Origin: Streptomyces sp. BK239
GTDB taxonomy: Bacteria; Actinomycetota; Actinomycetes; Streptomycetales; Streptomycetaceae
Assembly: GCF_004217285.1 (NCBI RefSeq)
Contig: NZ_SHKS01000008.1
Coordinates: forward strand, 186,001-250,000
Direction of reading: 5' to 3'
Length of the DNA stretch: 64,000 bases
A program made the position numbers and the translations under genes. Below, piece after piece: positions 45,459 through 54,781 of this stretch (position 1 is its first letter; the number at the start of each line of letters is the position of its first letter). The notes beneath the pieces were generated by a model. That model made no database searches. It was not told the DNA's origin and saw nothing but the letters and a program-made list of their open reading frames with translations.

Positions 45459-46003
45459 CGCGACGCCTCGGCCTTCTCCTCGAGCTCATCGAGGAAGCGG
45501 TCGATGACGCGGCTCTGCCGGGCGTGGTCCTCGAGGGACTCGCCGACGAGCTTGCCGGCCAGCTCGGTGGCGAGCTTGCCGACGTCCTGGCGCAGCGCGG
45601 CCGCGGCGACCTTGCGGTCGGCCTCGATCTGGGAGTGCCCGGCGGCGACGATCTCCTCGCGCTGCCGCTGACCCTCCGCGCGCATCTCCGCGATGAGGGT
45701 CGCGCCCTGCTCCTGCGCCTCCTGGCGCAGACGCGCGGCCTCGTGCCGGGCCTCGGCGAGCTGCGCCTTGTACTGCTCAAGGACGCTCTGGGCCTCGACC
45801 TTCATGGCCTCGGCCTCTTCAATACCGCCTTCGATCGCCTCGCGGCGCTCTTCCAGAACCTTGTTGATGTTCGGAAGCAGCTTCTTCCAGAAGAAGAAGA
45901 ACACGATGGCGAAGGCGATGGTGCCGACGAGCAGCTCGGGGCCCGGAGGAATAAGCGGGTTCTGCTTCTCCTCGGCCGCCAGCTGCACCAGGTTGGCGAT
46001 CAC
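45455..46003 (-). CDS. atpF: F1Fo ATP synthase b subunit
   Basis: The 182-aa product has one N-terminal helix in the membrane (LLVGTIAFAIVFFFFWKKLL) followed by a long coiled coil (KVLEERREAIEGGIEEAEAM onward) that forms the stator stalk. GTG 46003 is preceded by AAAGG. Confidence 0.95.
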   Translation of the reverse strand: MIANLVQLAAEEKQNPLIPPGPELLVGTIAFAIVFFFFWKKLLPNINKVLEERREAIEGGIEEAEAMKVEAQSVLEQYKAQLAEARHEAARLRQEAQEQGATLIAEMRAEGQRQREEIVAAGHSQIEADRKVAAAALRQDVGKLATELAGKLVGESLEDHARQSRVIDRFLDELEEKAEASR

Positions 46004-46044
46004 ATCAGTGCCTTTCGTTGGCAGGTTCGCTCGTCAGGGCTCGA

Positions 46045-46278
46045 TCATCCGTAGACGAACGGCATGACGATGCCGATGAGGGCGAGCGCCTCACAGAAGG
46101 CGAAGCCGAGGATCTGGTTGGCGCGGATCAGGCCGGCCGCCTCGGGCTGGCGGGCGAGGGCCTGGGTGCCGTTGCCGAAGATGATGCCGACGCCGACGCC
46201 GGGGCCGATGGCGGCGAGGCCGTAGCCGATGGAACCGATGTTGCCTTCGACAGCGGCGAGGGTCTCAAGGGCAGCCAT
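46045..46278 (-). CDS. atpE: F1Fo ATP synthase c subunit
   Basis: The 77-aa two-helix hairpin makes the proton-driven rotor ring. The polar loop is ARQPEAAG and the ion-carrying carboxylate is Glu63 in FAFCEALALIG. No Na+-binding Gln/Ser pattern is obvious, so proton coupling is expected. Confidence 0.97.
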   Translation of the reverse strand: MAALETLAAVEGNIGSIGYGLAAIGPGVGVGIIFGNGTQALARQPEAAGLIRANQILGFAFCEALALIGIVMPFVYG

Positions 46279-46352
46279 GCTGAATCTTCCTTCTTTTTCA
46301 TGGACCGGCGGGGGTTGGCCACCGGACGATCAGGGGCTTGAGGGACTGGGGC

Positions 46353-47171
46353 TCAGTGATGCTCGGCGAGAGCGCCCTGGATGTACGAGCAGGCGAGGAG
46401 CACGAAGACGTACGCCTGAACCGCCTGCACGAAGAGCTCGAAAAGGATCATGACCATCGTCATGACGAAGGAGACACCGGCGGCCGGGATCATCCAGCTG
46501 TTCAGCAGATACCAGGAGGCGACGGTGAACATCACCAGCATCAGGTGGCCGGCGAACATGTTGGCGAAGAGTCGGACCGCATGCGTGAAGGGGCGAACGA
46601 GCAGGTTCGAGAAGAACTCGATGACCATCACGAGCGGGAGGACCGGGCCGAGTTCCTTGTCGTAACCGGTGACGTTCTTGAAGAAGCCGACGAAACCGTG
46701 CCGCTTGAAGGTCATGGAGACCCACACCACGTAGACGATCGCGGCCAGCACCATCGGGTACGCGATGATCGACGACACCGGGAACTGCGACAGCGGGATC
46801 ACGGACCAGATGTTCATGATCCAGATGAAGAAGAACAGCGAGACCATCAAGGGGACGAACTTTTCGCCCTCCTTCTTGCCGAGGGTCTCGTAGACGATGC
46901 CGCGGCGTACGAAGTCGTAGCCGGCCTCGCCGACCATCTGGAGCTTGCCCGGCACGACCTTCGCCTTGCCGAAGGCGAGGGTGAAGAAGGTGACGACCAC
47001 GAGGGTGGTGATGATGGCGAGCAGCATCACCTTGTTGAACTCGAACCCCCCGACCGTGGCGATCGGCTTGAAGAGGAACGAGTGCAGGCCCGGAGCCGGA
47101 AAACCACACCCGTTGTCGGACATGATCCGACAGCTCCAGTCAAAGGCGAGCTGGGTCTGGTCAGCACTCAC
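46353..47171 (-). CDS. atpB: F1Fo ATP synthase a subunit
   Basis: The 272-aa membrane subunit forms the proton half-channels. The essential Arg lies in RPFTHAVRLFANMFAGH. GTG 47171 (MSADQTQLAF) has AAGGAG upstream; the open frame extends 12 codons further without a site. A 225-bp gap separates it from atpI. Confidence 0.94.
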   Translation of the reverse strand: MSADQTQLAFDWSCRIMSDNGCGFPAPGLHSFLFKPIATVGGFEFNKVMLLAIITTLVVVTFFTLAFGKAKVVPGKLQMVGEAGYDFVRRGIVYETLGKKEGEKFVPLMVSLFFFIWIMNIWSVIPLSQFPVSSIIAYPMVLAAIVYVVWVSMTFKRHGFVGFFKNVTGYDKELGPVLPLVMVIEFFSNLLVRPFTHAVRLFANMFAGHLMLVMFTVASWYLLNSWMIPAAGVSFVMTMVMILFELFVQAVQAYVFVLLACSYIQGALAEHH

Positions 47172-47396
47172 CGCGGGCTCCTTCGGCGTGACGCATGGGT
47201 ACGGCAACCTCGTTGTGTCGGCGCGGCGCGGGGCCGCGGTTCGGCACGGGACTGGTGTTACGGATGTGGGGGCGGCTTGGGGGCATCTCGCCTCGCGATG
47301 GAGCAGGCGTCAGCTCGGATGCCCGCGCCCGCGATGCCGCAGTTGGCACCGGACGATAGCAGGAGATCTCACGCCTCTTTATCCCGGCCCTACTCC

Positions 47397-47834
47397 TCAC
47401 GACGAGTGCCCCGATTTTTCGGGCTTCGGGCCCGTCGTCGAATCGGGCTCGACGTAAAGGATTTTGGCGTTCATATGGGCACGCGTCTGCGCGGCGATCC
47501 AGGCGAGGGTGCCGACGACCAGCGTGATGGCGAAGACCTTGGGGTGGAACAGCGTCGTGTTCTTGAACGCGGCGACGAAGACGAACAGCAGCAGGATCTG
47601 TGCCGCGTAGAGCATCAGGCCCATCGCCTGGAACAGGTGCGGAAGCGATTTGGCGGTGCGCTGCAGGACGTAGAGACCGATACCCATGAAGAGGACGACC
47701 ACGAGCGTCGCGACGACCGCACCGATCGCCCCCTTGCCGCCGGCGACGACACCGCCGACGACGGCGGCAATCGCGCCGACGGCAGCCGTGGGCACGGCAG
47801 CCTGGGCAAGGATCCGGACGTCGTTGGACGGCAT
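47397..47834 (-). CDS. atpI: ATP synthase-associated membrane protein AtpI
   Basis: The 145-aa product has four hydrophobic segments and a polar C-terminus (VEPDSTTGPKPEKSG). AtpI helps assemble the c-ring or acts in Mg2+ handling in other bacteria. It is the first gene of the operon. Length and position are typical for actinobacteria. Confidence 0.88.
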   Translation of the reverse strand: MPSNDVRILAQAAVPTAAVGAIAAVVGGVVAGGKGAIGAVVATLVVVLFMGIGLYVLQRTAKSLPHLFQAMGLMLYAAQILLLFVFVAAFKNTTLFHPKVFAITLVVGTLAWIAAQTRAHMNAKILYVEPDSTTGPKPEKSGHSS

Positions 47835-48133
47835 GGCGGCAACTCCGCTTTCACAGGGGGCAGGGTGTCGTCATGGACGAGCGTAGTCCCGGTCCGACAG
47901 GGTGAAGACCTCACACCAATGGACCGTCGCACTACGGTCCTTCGGCTCTATCCGGGGTTCTCGTGAACCGTATCACAAACTATTTGATGAGGTCTTTACC
48001 TGGATGGTGTGCTTGCTGTCACACATGAGAATGACAGTGCGCGTCTGTGCAGAAACCGCGCCCACTTGTCTGGTATTGGGCGCTTTGCCACCCGCCCGCT
48101 TCCCCACGACTTGGCAATGCTCTCGTCAGATTC
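47835..48133. other. Upstream region of the atp operon
   Basis: About 300 bp with lower GC than its surroundings lie between the sugar-phosphate transferase stop and atpI. It must hold the main atp promoter; I cannot pick reliable -35/-10 hexamers. No gene is seen. Confidence 0.5.
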
Positions 48134-49444
48134 TTACCTTGCCGCACGCGAACGAGGGCCCACGGCGGTCGCCCCGTTGACCCCGGAGACCCCGACCGTC
48201 ACAGGAGTTCGCGGCTCCTCCTGGTCGCCCTCGCCCGGCTCCCCCGGGCCCGCGGCCGCAGCCGCCGGCACGACCTTGCGGCGGCGGTAGCGCGGCGGCA
48301 CGAACGCCTCCGCCCAGCGCGGGGCGCGCGGCGTGAACCGCGGCATCAGGAGCAGCCCGAGCCCGATCGCGCTGAGGAACACCACGCCCAGGACGATCCA
48401 CATGGACGCCGAGTTGACCGAGTAGGCGAGCGCGCCGAAGGCGATCAGCGCCGACCAGAAGTACATGATCAGCACCGCGCGGCTGTGCGAGTGGCCGATC
48501 TCCAGCAGCCGGTGGTGCAGATGCCCCCGGTCCGCCGCGAACGGCGACTGGCCGCGCCAGGTACGGCGCACGATCGCCAGGATCAGGTCCGCCGCCGGGA
48601 TCGCGATGATCGTCAGCGGCAGCAGCAGCGGGATGTAGACCGGCACCGTCTGGTGCACCGTCTCGCGCTCCGAACCGGAGAACAGGTTCATCACGTCCGG
48701 GTCGACCTGCCCCGTGATGGAGATCGCGCCGGCGGCCAGCACCAGCCCGATCAGCATCGACCCGGAGTCGCCCATGAAGATCCGCGCCGGGTGCATGTTG
48801 TGCGGCAGGAAGCCCAGGCACATCCCCATCAGGATCGCCGAGAAGAGCGTCGCCGGGGCGGCGGCCTCGATGCCGTACGAGTACCAGATGCGGTACGCGT
48901 ACAGGAAGAACGCGGTGGCGGCGATGCACACCATGCCGGAGGCCAGGCCGTCCAGGCCGTCCACGAAGTTGACCGCGTTGATCGTGATGACGACCAGCGC
49001 CACCGTCAGCAGCGTGCCCTGCCACTGGGTGAGCGCCACGTTGCCGACGCCCGGGATGGGCAGCCACAGGATCGTCAGACCCTGCATGACCATCACACCG
49101 GCGGCGATCATCTGACCGCCCAGCTTGATCAGGGCGTCGATCTCGAACTTGTCGTCCAGGACGCCGATCAGCCAGATCAGGGCGGCCCCGGAGAGCAGCG
49201 CCCGCGGCTCGTTGGACTTGTCGAAGACCTCGTTGAGGTTCGTCAGATGGTCGGCGACCAGCAGTCCGGCGCACAGGCCGAAGAACATCGCGATCCCGCC
49301 GAGCCGCGGGGTGGGCTCCCGGTGCACGTCACGTGCCCGGATCTCCGGCATCGCTCCGGCCACGATCGCGAATTTGCGCACCGGCCCTGTCAGCAGATAC
49401 GTCACCGCAGCCGTGATGCAGAGCGTCAGCAGGTATTCACGCAC
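48134..49444 (-). CDS. WecA/TagO-type undecaprenyl-phosphate sugar-1-phosphate transferase
   Basis: The 436-aa polytopic enzyme of the MraY family has about eleven helices. It has the aspartate motif LIGVLDDKFEID, the NFVDGLDGLASG motif, the MGDSGSMLIG motif and the cytoplasmic HLHHRLLEIGHSHS histidine loop. It would load GlcNAc-1-P (or similar) on undecaprenyl phosphate for teichoic acid or other wall glycopolymers. A basic C-terminal extension follows the last helix. GTG 49444 is my choice; GTG 49456 is also possible. The LCP-family ligase at 54782 could act in the same pathway. Confidence 0.88.
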   Translation of the reverse strand: MREYLLTLCITAAVTYLLTGPVRKFAIVAGAMPEIRARDVHREPTPRLGGIAMFFGLCAGLLVADHLTNLNEVFDKSNEPRALLSGAALIWLIGVLDDKFEIDALIKLGGQMIAAGVMVMQGLTILWLPIPGVGNVALTQWQGTLLTVALVVITINAVNFVDGLDGLASGMVCIAATAFFLYAYRIWYSYGIEAAAPATLFSAILMGMCLGFLPHNMHPARIFMGDSGSMLIGLVLAAGAISITGQVDPDVMNLFSGSERETVHQTVPVYIPLLLPLTIIAIPAADLILAIVRRTWRGQSPFAADRGHLHHRLLEIGHSHSRAVLIMYFWSALIAFGALAYSVNSASMWIVLGVVFLSAIGLGLLLMPRFTPRAPRWAEAFVPPRYRRRKVVPAAAAAGPGEPGEGDQEEPRTPVTVGVSGVNGATAVGPRSRAAR

Positions 49445-49573
49445 GGGCTTCCCCACAGGTCTCGCTGGCCATCACAGCCCCACACCCTAGCGACGGCTGC
49501 ATATGGTTGGGGACTTACGGGTAGCCACGATGGTTGCATGTGTGGCTGTGTACGGGAGCGCGCCTACCCCGGT

Positions 49574-50815
49574 TCAGTCCCGATACGGCGGAAACGCCCC
49601 TGCGAGCTCCCTCACTTCCTCACGCGCCCTCTTCAGCTCCACCTCGTCCCTCAGCACGCCCGCCATCACCTTGGCGAGCCGCCCCATCTCCCCCTCCCCC
49701 ATGCCCTGTGTGGTCAGCGCGGCCGTGCCCAGCCGCAGACCGCGGGCGTCCGCGTGCGGCAGGGCGCAGCAGTCCAGCACCAGGCCCGCCGCCGCGAGCC
49801 GGCCGCGCGCGGTGCGTCCGTCCAGGCCGAGGGGCGCGGGGTCGGCGGTGATCAGGTGCGTGTCCGTGCCGCCGGTGGTGACGGCCAGACCCTCCGCCGC
49901 CAGCCCTGCCGCGAGCACCCGCGCGTTGGCGACCACCTGACGGGCGTACACCGCGAACGCGGGTGTCGCGGCCTCGCCGAACGCGACCGCCTTCGCGGCG
50001 ATCGTGTGCATCTGCGCACCGCCCTGTGTGAAAGGGAACACCGCCCGGTCGACGCGCTCGGCGAGTTCGCCGCCGCACAGCAGCATCCCGCCGCGCGGCC
50101 CGCGCAGCACCTTGTGCGTGGTGGCGCAGACGACGTCGGCGTACGGCACCGGCGAGGGCGCCGCTCCGCCGGCGACCAGGCCGATGGGATGGGCGGCGTC
50201 GGCGATGAGGTACGCGCCGGCCTCGTCGGCCACCTCCCGGAAGAAGGCGTAGTCGATGTGGCGCGGGTAGGCGATGGACCCGCACACGATCGCCTTGGGC
50301 CGGTGCGCGCGGGCCAGCGTCCGCACCTGCTCGTGGTCGATGCGCCCGGTCTCGGCGTCCACGCCGTAGGGCACGAAGTCGAACCAGCGGCCGGAGAAGT
50401 TGGCGGGCGAGCCGTGCGTGAGGTGGCCGCCGCAGGACAGGCCGAGGGCGAGGACGGTGTCCCCGGGACGCAGCAGCGCCGCGTACGCGGCCAGTACCGC
50501 CGACGACCCCGAGTGCGCCTGCACGTTGGCGTGTTCGGCGGCGAACAGCGTCTTGGCGCGCTCCACGGCGAGGCGTTCGGCGACGTCGACGATCTCGCAG
50601 CCGCCGTGGTGGCGGGCCCCCGGGTAGCCTTCGGCGTACTTGTTCGCGAGCGTCGAGCCGAGCGCGGACAGCACGGCGGGCGAGGCGAAGTTCTCGGCCG
50701 CGATCAACTGGAGCGTCGACGCCTGCCGTTCACGCTCCCCCAGCAGCACCCCGGCGAGCTCGGGGTCCTGCCGCCGCAGCGCATCGGCGGCCGCGCTGAC
50801 ATGGGTGAGCGACAT
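49574..50815 (-). CDS. glyA: Serine hydroxymethyltransferase (paralogue)
   Basis: The 413-aa PLP enzyme converts serine and tetrahydrofolate to glycine and methylene-THF. The PLP lysine lies in VVCATTHKVLRGPRGG, and the substrate region LIAAENFASPAVLSALGS is present. Streptomyces have more than one copy; this one sits next to the phosphatase-like and tsaC genes. Whether it is the main housekeeping enzyme cannot be told from sequence. ATG 50815 follows GGAG. Confidence 0.9.
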   Translation of the reverse strand: MSLTHVSAAADALRRQDPELAGVLLGERERQASTLQLIAAENFASPAVLSALGSTLANKYAEGYPGARHHGGCEIVDVAERLAVERAKTLFAAEHANVQAHSGSSAVLAAYAALLRPGDTVLALGLSCGGHLTHGSPANFSGRWFDFVPYGVDAETGRIDHEQVRTLARAHRPKAIVCGSIAYPRHIDYAFFREVADEAGAYLIADAAHPIGLVAGGAAPSPVPYADVVCATTHKVLRGPRGGMLLCGGELAERVDRAVFPFTQGGAQMHTIAAKAVAFGEAATPAFAVYARQVVANARVLAAGLAAEGLAVTTGGTDTHLITADPAPLGLDGRTARGRLAAAGLVLDCCALPHADARGLRLGTAALTTQGMGEGEMGRLAKVMAGVLRDEVELKRAREEVRELAGAFPPYRD

Positions 50816-50902
50816 GACGCACTCCGGACCGTCGACGATGCCGTACGTCCAATGTAGGCCGCCGGTACCGGGCCCGCCCATCACCGCCCGGCGGCAGGCC
50901 CG

Positions 50903-51580
50903 CTACATCCGCGCGGGCACCCCGGTGAGCGCCGTGACCACGGGGTCCAGCGCCTGGTGTATCTCGTCGCCGATCGACCGGAAGAACGGCAGCGGCGCGC
51001 CGTACGGGTCGTACACCTCGTCGGCTTCCGCCGTGGGCGCGAGCAGCCAGCCGCGCAGCGCCGCGGCCGCCCGCACCAGCGCCCGGGCCCGCATCACGAC
51101 GCCCTCTTCGAGAGGAGGCAGCGTCGCCGGGTCGATCGCGTTGACCAGCCGGGTGAACTCCTTGAGCGTGAACGTGCGCAGCCCCGCCGAGTGCCCCATG
51201 GAGATGACCTGACCCCGGTGGTCACGTGTGGCCGTCAGCACCAGGTCCGCCCGGATCACATGCTCGTCGAGCAGCTCCCGGCCGGTGAACCCGGACGCGT
51301 CCGCGCCGAAGTCGGCCAGCACGGCCTCCGCGTTGGCCTCCATCGGCGCGCCCTCGTGACCCCAGGTGCCCGCGCTCTCCACGATCAGCCCGCCGCCCAG
51401 CACCCCGAGCCGCTGCGACACGAAATGCCGGGTCAGCCGCTCGGTGATCGGCGAGCGGCACACGTTGCCGGTGCTGACGTGGAGGATGCGGAAGGTGTCG
51501 CGGGGGAACCCGAACGTCGTCGTCTCCTCCGCGGCCCTGACCCCGTTGCCTATGCCACGCCCCGCGTCAGGGGCTGTCAA
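50903..51580 (-). CDS. Low-molecular-weight phosphatase-like protein with Ser at the nucleophile position
   Basis: The 225-aa product has the LMW-PTP fold (ILHVSTGNVCRSPITE, and the general-acid loop VYDPYGAPL). In active enzymes the P-loop is C-x-G-N-x-C-R-S; here Ser36 replaces the first, nucleophilic cysteine while Cys41-Arg42-Ser43 are kept. Activity as a tyrosine phosphatase is therefore doubtful; it may bind phospho-ligands or act differently. TTG 51580 overlaps the tsaC stop (TTGA) and follows AGGTGG. It is about 70 residues longer than the minimal family length. Confidence 0.8.
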   Translation of the reverse strand: MTAPDAGRGIGNGVRAAEETTTFGFPRDTFRILHVSTGNVCRSPITERLTRHFVSQRLGVLGGGLIVESAGTWGHEGAPMEANAEAVLADFGADASGFTGRELLDEHVIRADLVLTATRDHRGQVISMGHSAGLRTFTLKEFTRLVNAIDPATLPPLEEGVVMRARALVRAAAALRGWLLAPTAEADEVYDPYGAPLPFFRSIGDEIHQALDPVVTALTGVPARM

Positions 51581-52224
51581 TTCGCCACCTCGAGGTCGGG
51601 TACGACCTTGCGCAGCTCGTCCGCGGAGATCGCGCCCGCGCGCAGCAGCAGCGGCACCTCGCGGCTGACGTCGACGATCGACGAGGGCACGATGCCGGGC
51701 GTCGGGCCGCCGTCGAGGTAGACGGAGACGGAGTCGCCGAGCATCTGCTGGGCGGAGTCGCAGTTCTCCGGCGCGGGGTGTCCGGTGAGGTTCGCGGAGG
51801 AGACCGCCATCGGGCCGACCTCGGTGAGCAGTTCGATGGCGACCGGGTGCAGCGGCATGCGCACGGCGACCGTGCCGCGGGTGTCGCCGAGGTCCCACTG
51901 GAGGGACGGCTGGTGCTTGGCGACGAGCGTGAGCGCACCCGGCCAGAACGCGTCGACCAGCTCCCAGGCCAGCTCCGAGAAATCGGTGACGAGACCGTGG
52001 AGCGTGTTCGGGGAGCCGATCAGCACGGGGGTGGGCATGTTGCGGCCCCGTCCCTTGGCCTCCAGCAGGTCGGAGACCGCCTCCGAGGAGAAGGCGTCCG
52101 CGCCGATGCCGTACACCGTGTCCGTGGGCAGGACCACGAGCTCGCCACGGCGGACGGCGGACGCGGCCTCGCGCAGACCGGTCACGCGGTCGGTCGCGTC
52201 GTTGGTGTCGTATCGCCGAGCCAT
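51577..52224 (-). CDS. tsaC: Threonylcarbamoyl-AMP synthase TsaC/Sua5
   Basis: The 215-aa YrdC-domain protein makes threonylcarbamoyl-AMP for the t6A37 modification of tRNAs. It has the motifs LPTDTVYGIGADAF and KGRGRNMPTPVLIG and the Ser-Ser-Ala-Asn segment VSSANLTGHP. It lacks a long Sua5 C-terminal domain. It lies 52 bp after prmC. Confidence 0.92.
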   Translation of the reverse strand: MARRYDTNDATDRVTGLREAASAVRRGELVVLPTDTVYGIGADAFSSEAVSDLLEAKGRGRNMPTPVLIGSPNTLHGLVTDFSELAWELVDAFWPGALTLVAKHQPSLQWDLGDTRGTVAVRMPLHPVAIELLTEVGPMAVSSANLTGHPAPENCDSAQQMLGDSVSVYLDGGPTPGIVPSSIVDVSREVPLLLRAGAISADELRKVVPDLEVAN

Positions 52225-52276
52225 GTCTAGCGGGCCTCCTCGTGCACGTACTGCCGGTAGAGAGTGTGGGTGGCGC

Positions 52277-53158
52277 TCACGGCGTCGCCTTGCGGGCCGT
52301 GGCGAAGCGGGGGCGGTTGTTGAGGTCGGGGTGGTCGGCCGCGTCGGCCCAGCCCCGCTCCTCGGCGAAGATCCACGGCACCTGGCCGCCCTGGGTGTCG
52401 GCGTGCTCGATGACGACGACGCCGCCGGGGCGCAGGAGCCGGTGTGCGGTGCGTTCGATGCCCCGGATGAGGTCGAGTCCGTCCTCGCCGGAGAACAGGG
52501 CGAGCTCGGGGTCGTAGTCCCGGGCCTCGGGGGCGACGTACTCCCATTCGGTGAGCGGGATGTACGGCGGGTTGGAGATGACCAGGTCGACCTGGCCGTC
52601 GAGGTCGGGGAAGGCGTCGAGGGCGTTGCCCTGGCGCAGGTCGACGCGGGACCCCTCGACGTTCTTGCGGGTCCACACCAGGGCGTCCTCGGACAGCTCC
52701 ACGGCGTGCACGCCGGCGCGCGGCACCTCCTGGGCGAGGGCGAGCGCGATGGCGCCGGAGCCGGTGCACAGGTCGACGATGCACGGTTCGACGACGTCCA
52801 TGGCGCGCACGGCGTCTATGGCCCACCCGACGACGGACTCGGTCTCCGGGCGGGGCACGAACACCCCTGGCCCGACCTGGAGTTCCAGGTAGCGGAAGTA
52901 GGCCCGCCCGGTGATGTGCTGGAGCGGCTCGCGCTGTTCGCGCCGGGCGATGACCTCCCAGTACCGGGCGTCGAAGTCGGAGTCGTGCACGGTGTGGAGC
53001 GCGCCGCGCTTCACACCGTGCACGAACGCGGCGAGTTCCTCGGCGTCGGTGCGCGGCGAGGGCACGCCGGCGTCGGCCAGCCGCTGGGTGGCCTGAGCTA
53101 CCTCAGCGAGCAGCAGACTGCGGGGGCTCGGGGGTCGCCCCCCAATGGATCGCTGCAC
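52277..53158 (-). CDS. prmC: Release-factor glutamine methyltransferase PrmC
   Basis: The 293-aa SAM-dependent enzyme methylates the Gln of the GGQ motif in release factors. It has the SAM motif VDLCTGSGAIALALA and the catalytic ISNPPYIPLTEWEYV. GTG 53158 has GGAGG. It is encoded immediately after its substrate gene prfA, a widespread arrangement. Confidence 0.94.
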   Translation of the reverse strand: MQRSIGGRPPSPRSLLLAEVAQATQRLADAGVPSPRTDAEELAAFVHGVKRGALHTVHDSDFDARYWEVIARREQREPLQHITGRAYFRYLELQVGPGVFVPRPETESVVGWAIDAVRAMDVVEPCIVDLCTGSGAIALALAQEVPRAGVHAVELSEDALVWTRKNVEGSRVDLRQGNALDAFPDLDGQVDLVISNPPYIPLTEWEYVAPEARDYDPELALFSGEDGLDLIRGIERTAHRLLRPGGVVVIEHADTQGGQVPWIFAEERGWADAADHPDLNNRPRFATARKATP

Positions 53159-53202
53159 GCTCGTCCTCCGTGTCGTCCTCGTGCGTGGGTGCCTCTTACG
53201 CG

Positions 53203-54270
53203 TTACGCGGCCGCGAGCTTGGCGGCGGAGTCCGCGTCGACGCAGGCCTGGATCACCGCGTCGAGCTCGCCGTCCAGGACCTGGTCCAGGTTGTAGGCCT
53301 TGAAGCCGACCCGGTGGTCGGAGATGCGGTTCTCCGGGAAGTTGTACGTGCGGATCTTCTCGGAGCGGTCGACGGTGCGGACCTGGCTGCGGCGGGCGTC
53401 CGCGGCCTCCCGTTCCGCCTCCTCCTGCGCGGCCGCCAGCAGCCTGGAGCGCAGGATGCGCATCGCCTGCTCCTTGTTCTGCAGCTGGCTCTTCTCGTTC
53501 TGGCAGGAGGCGACGACGCCGGTGGGGAGGTGCGTGATGCGCACGGCGGAGTCGGTGGTGTTGACGGACTGGCCGCCGGGCCCGGACGAGCGGTAGACGT
53601 CGATGCGAAGGTCGTTGGGGTTGATCTCCACGTCGACCTCCTCCGCCTCGGGGGTGACGAGCACGCCGGCGGCGGAGGTGTGGATGCGGCCCTGGGACTC
53701 GGTCGCGGGGACGCGCTGCACGCGGTGCACGCCGCCCTCGTACTTCAGCCGGGCCCACACGCCCTGGCCGGGCTCGGTCTGGCCGCGGGTCTTGACCGCC
53801 ACCTGGACGTCCTTGTAGCCGCCGAGCTCGGACTCGGTGGAGTCGATGATCTCGGTCTTCCAGCCGACCCGTTCCGCGTAGCGCAGGTACATGCGCAGCA
53901 GGTCGCCGGCGAACAGGGCGGACTCGTCGCCGCCCGCGCCCGCCTTGATCTCCAGGATGACGTCCTTGTCGTCGCTGGGATCGCGCGGGACGAGCAGCAG
54001 GCGGAGCTTGTCCGTCAGCTCCTCGCGCTGCTTCTCCAGCTCCTTGACCTCGGCGGCGAAGTCCGGGTCGTCGGCGGCGAGTTCGCGTGCGGTGTCGATG
54101 TCGTCGCCGGTCTGCTTCCAGGAGCGGAACGTGGCGACGATCGGGGTGAGCTCGGCGTAGCGCTTGTTCAGCTTGCGCGCGTTGGCCTGGTCGGCGTGGA
54201 CCGACGGGTCGGCGAGCTTCGTCTCCAGGTCGGCGTGCTCACCGACGAGTTCCTCGACGGCCTCGAACAT
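53203..54270 (-). CDS. prfA: Peptide chain release factor 1
   Basis: The 355-aa factor recognises UAA and UAG stop codons. It has the catalytic SSGPGGQSVN loop; the tripeptide anticodon region is RVPATESQGR. ATG 54270 (MFEAVEELVG) is the family start. The operon continues into prmC and tsaC. Confidence 0.96.
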   Translation of the reverse strand: MFEAVEELVGEHADLETKLADPSVHADQANARKLNKRYAELTPIVATFRSWKQTGDDIDTARELAADDPDFAAEVKELEKQREELTDKLRLLLVPRDPSDDKDVILEIKAGAGGDESALFAGDLLRMYLRYAERVGWKTEIIDSTESELGGYKDVQVAVKTRGQTEPGQGVWARLKYEGGVHRVQRVPATESQGRIHTSAAGVLVTPEAEEVDVEINPNDLRIDVYRSSGPGGQSVNTTDSAVRITHLPTGVVASCQNEKSQLQNKEQAMRILRSRLLAAAQEEAEREAADARRSQVRTVDRSEKIRTYNFPENRISDHRVGFKAYNLDQVLDGELDAVIQACVDADSAAKLAAA

Positions 54271-54374
54271 CTCTGGCTCCTGATACTGCGAACGGAAGGA
54301 AAGGCGGGCGACCAAAAACGCCGGTCCCGGCGCACCCCGCGGGGCGCGGCCGAGGACCGGCGAAATCAGGCTCG

Positions 54375-54596
54375 CTACTTCTTGGAGCCGGCGGCCTTGC
54401 CGAAGCGGGCCTCGAAGCGGGCCACACGGCCACCGGTGTCGAGGATCTTCTGCTTGCCCGTGTAGAACGGGTGGCACTCGGAGCAGACGTCGGCGCGGAT
54501 GCTGCCGGCCTCGATCGTGCTACGGGTGGTGAACGACGCGCCGCAGGTGCAGCTGACCTGCGTCTCGACGTACGCGGGGTGGATGTCGCGCTTCAA
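54375..54596 (-). CDS. rpmE: 50S ribosomal protein L31 (zinc-binding form)
   Basis: The 73-aa product has the zinc cysteines CTC and CSEC (SCTCGASFTTRST, CSECHPFYTGKQ). Zinc-type L31 is the form replaced by a zinc-free paralogue when zinc is scarce. The start is TTG 54596 with AGGAG upstream. Confidence 0.94.
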   Translation of the reverse strand: MKRDIHPAYVETQVSCTCGASFTTRSTIEAGSIRADVCSECHPFYTGKQKILDTGGRVARFEARFGKAAGSKK

Positions 54597-54781
54597 GGTG
54601 TCTCCTAGGTTTCGGGAGGGCGCCGGGTCGCCGCCGCGGGATGCGGATGCGTGAACCGGAGCCGACGTACCAGTCTGCCAGGACTGGTGCCATCCCCCCA
54701 AACCGGAGGGGGCGCCGTTGTATTCCCGGGCCGTCGACGGGGGCCGGGGAGGGCTCCTGGGCGACGGTTACGGGGTGGGGG

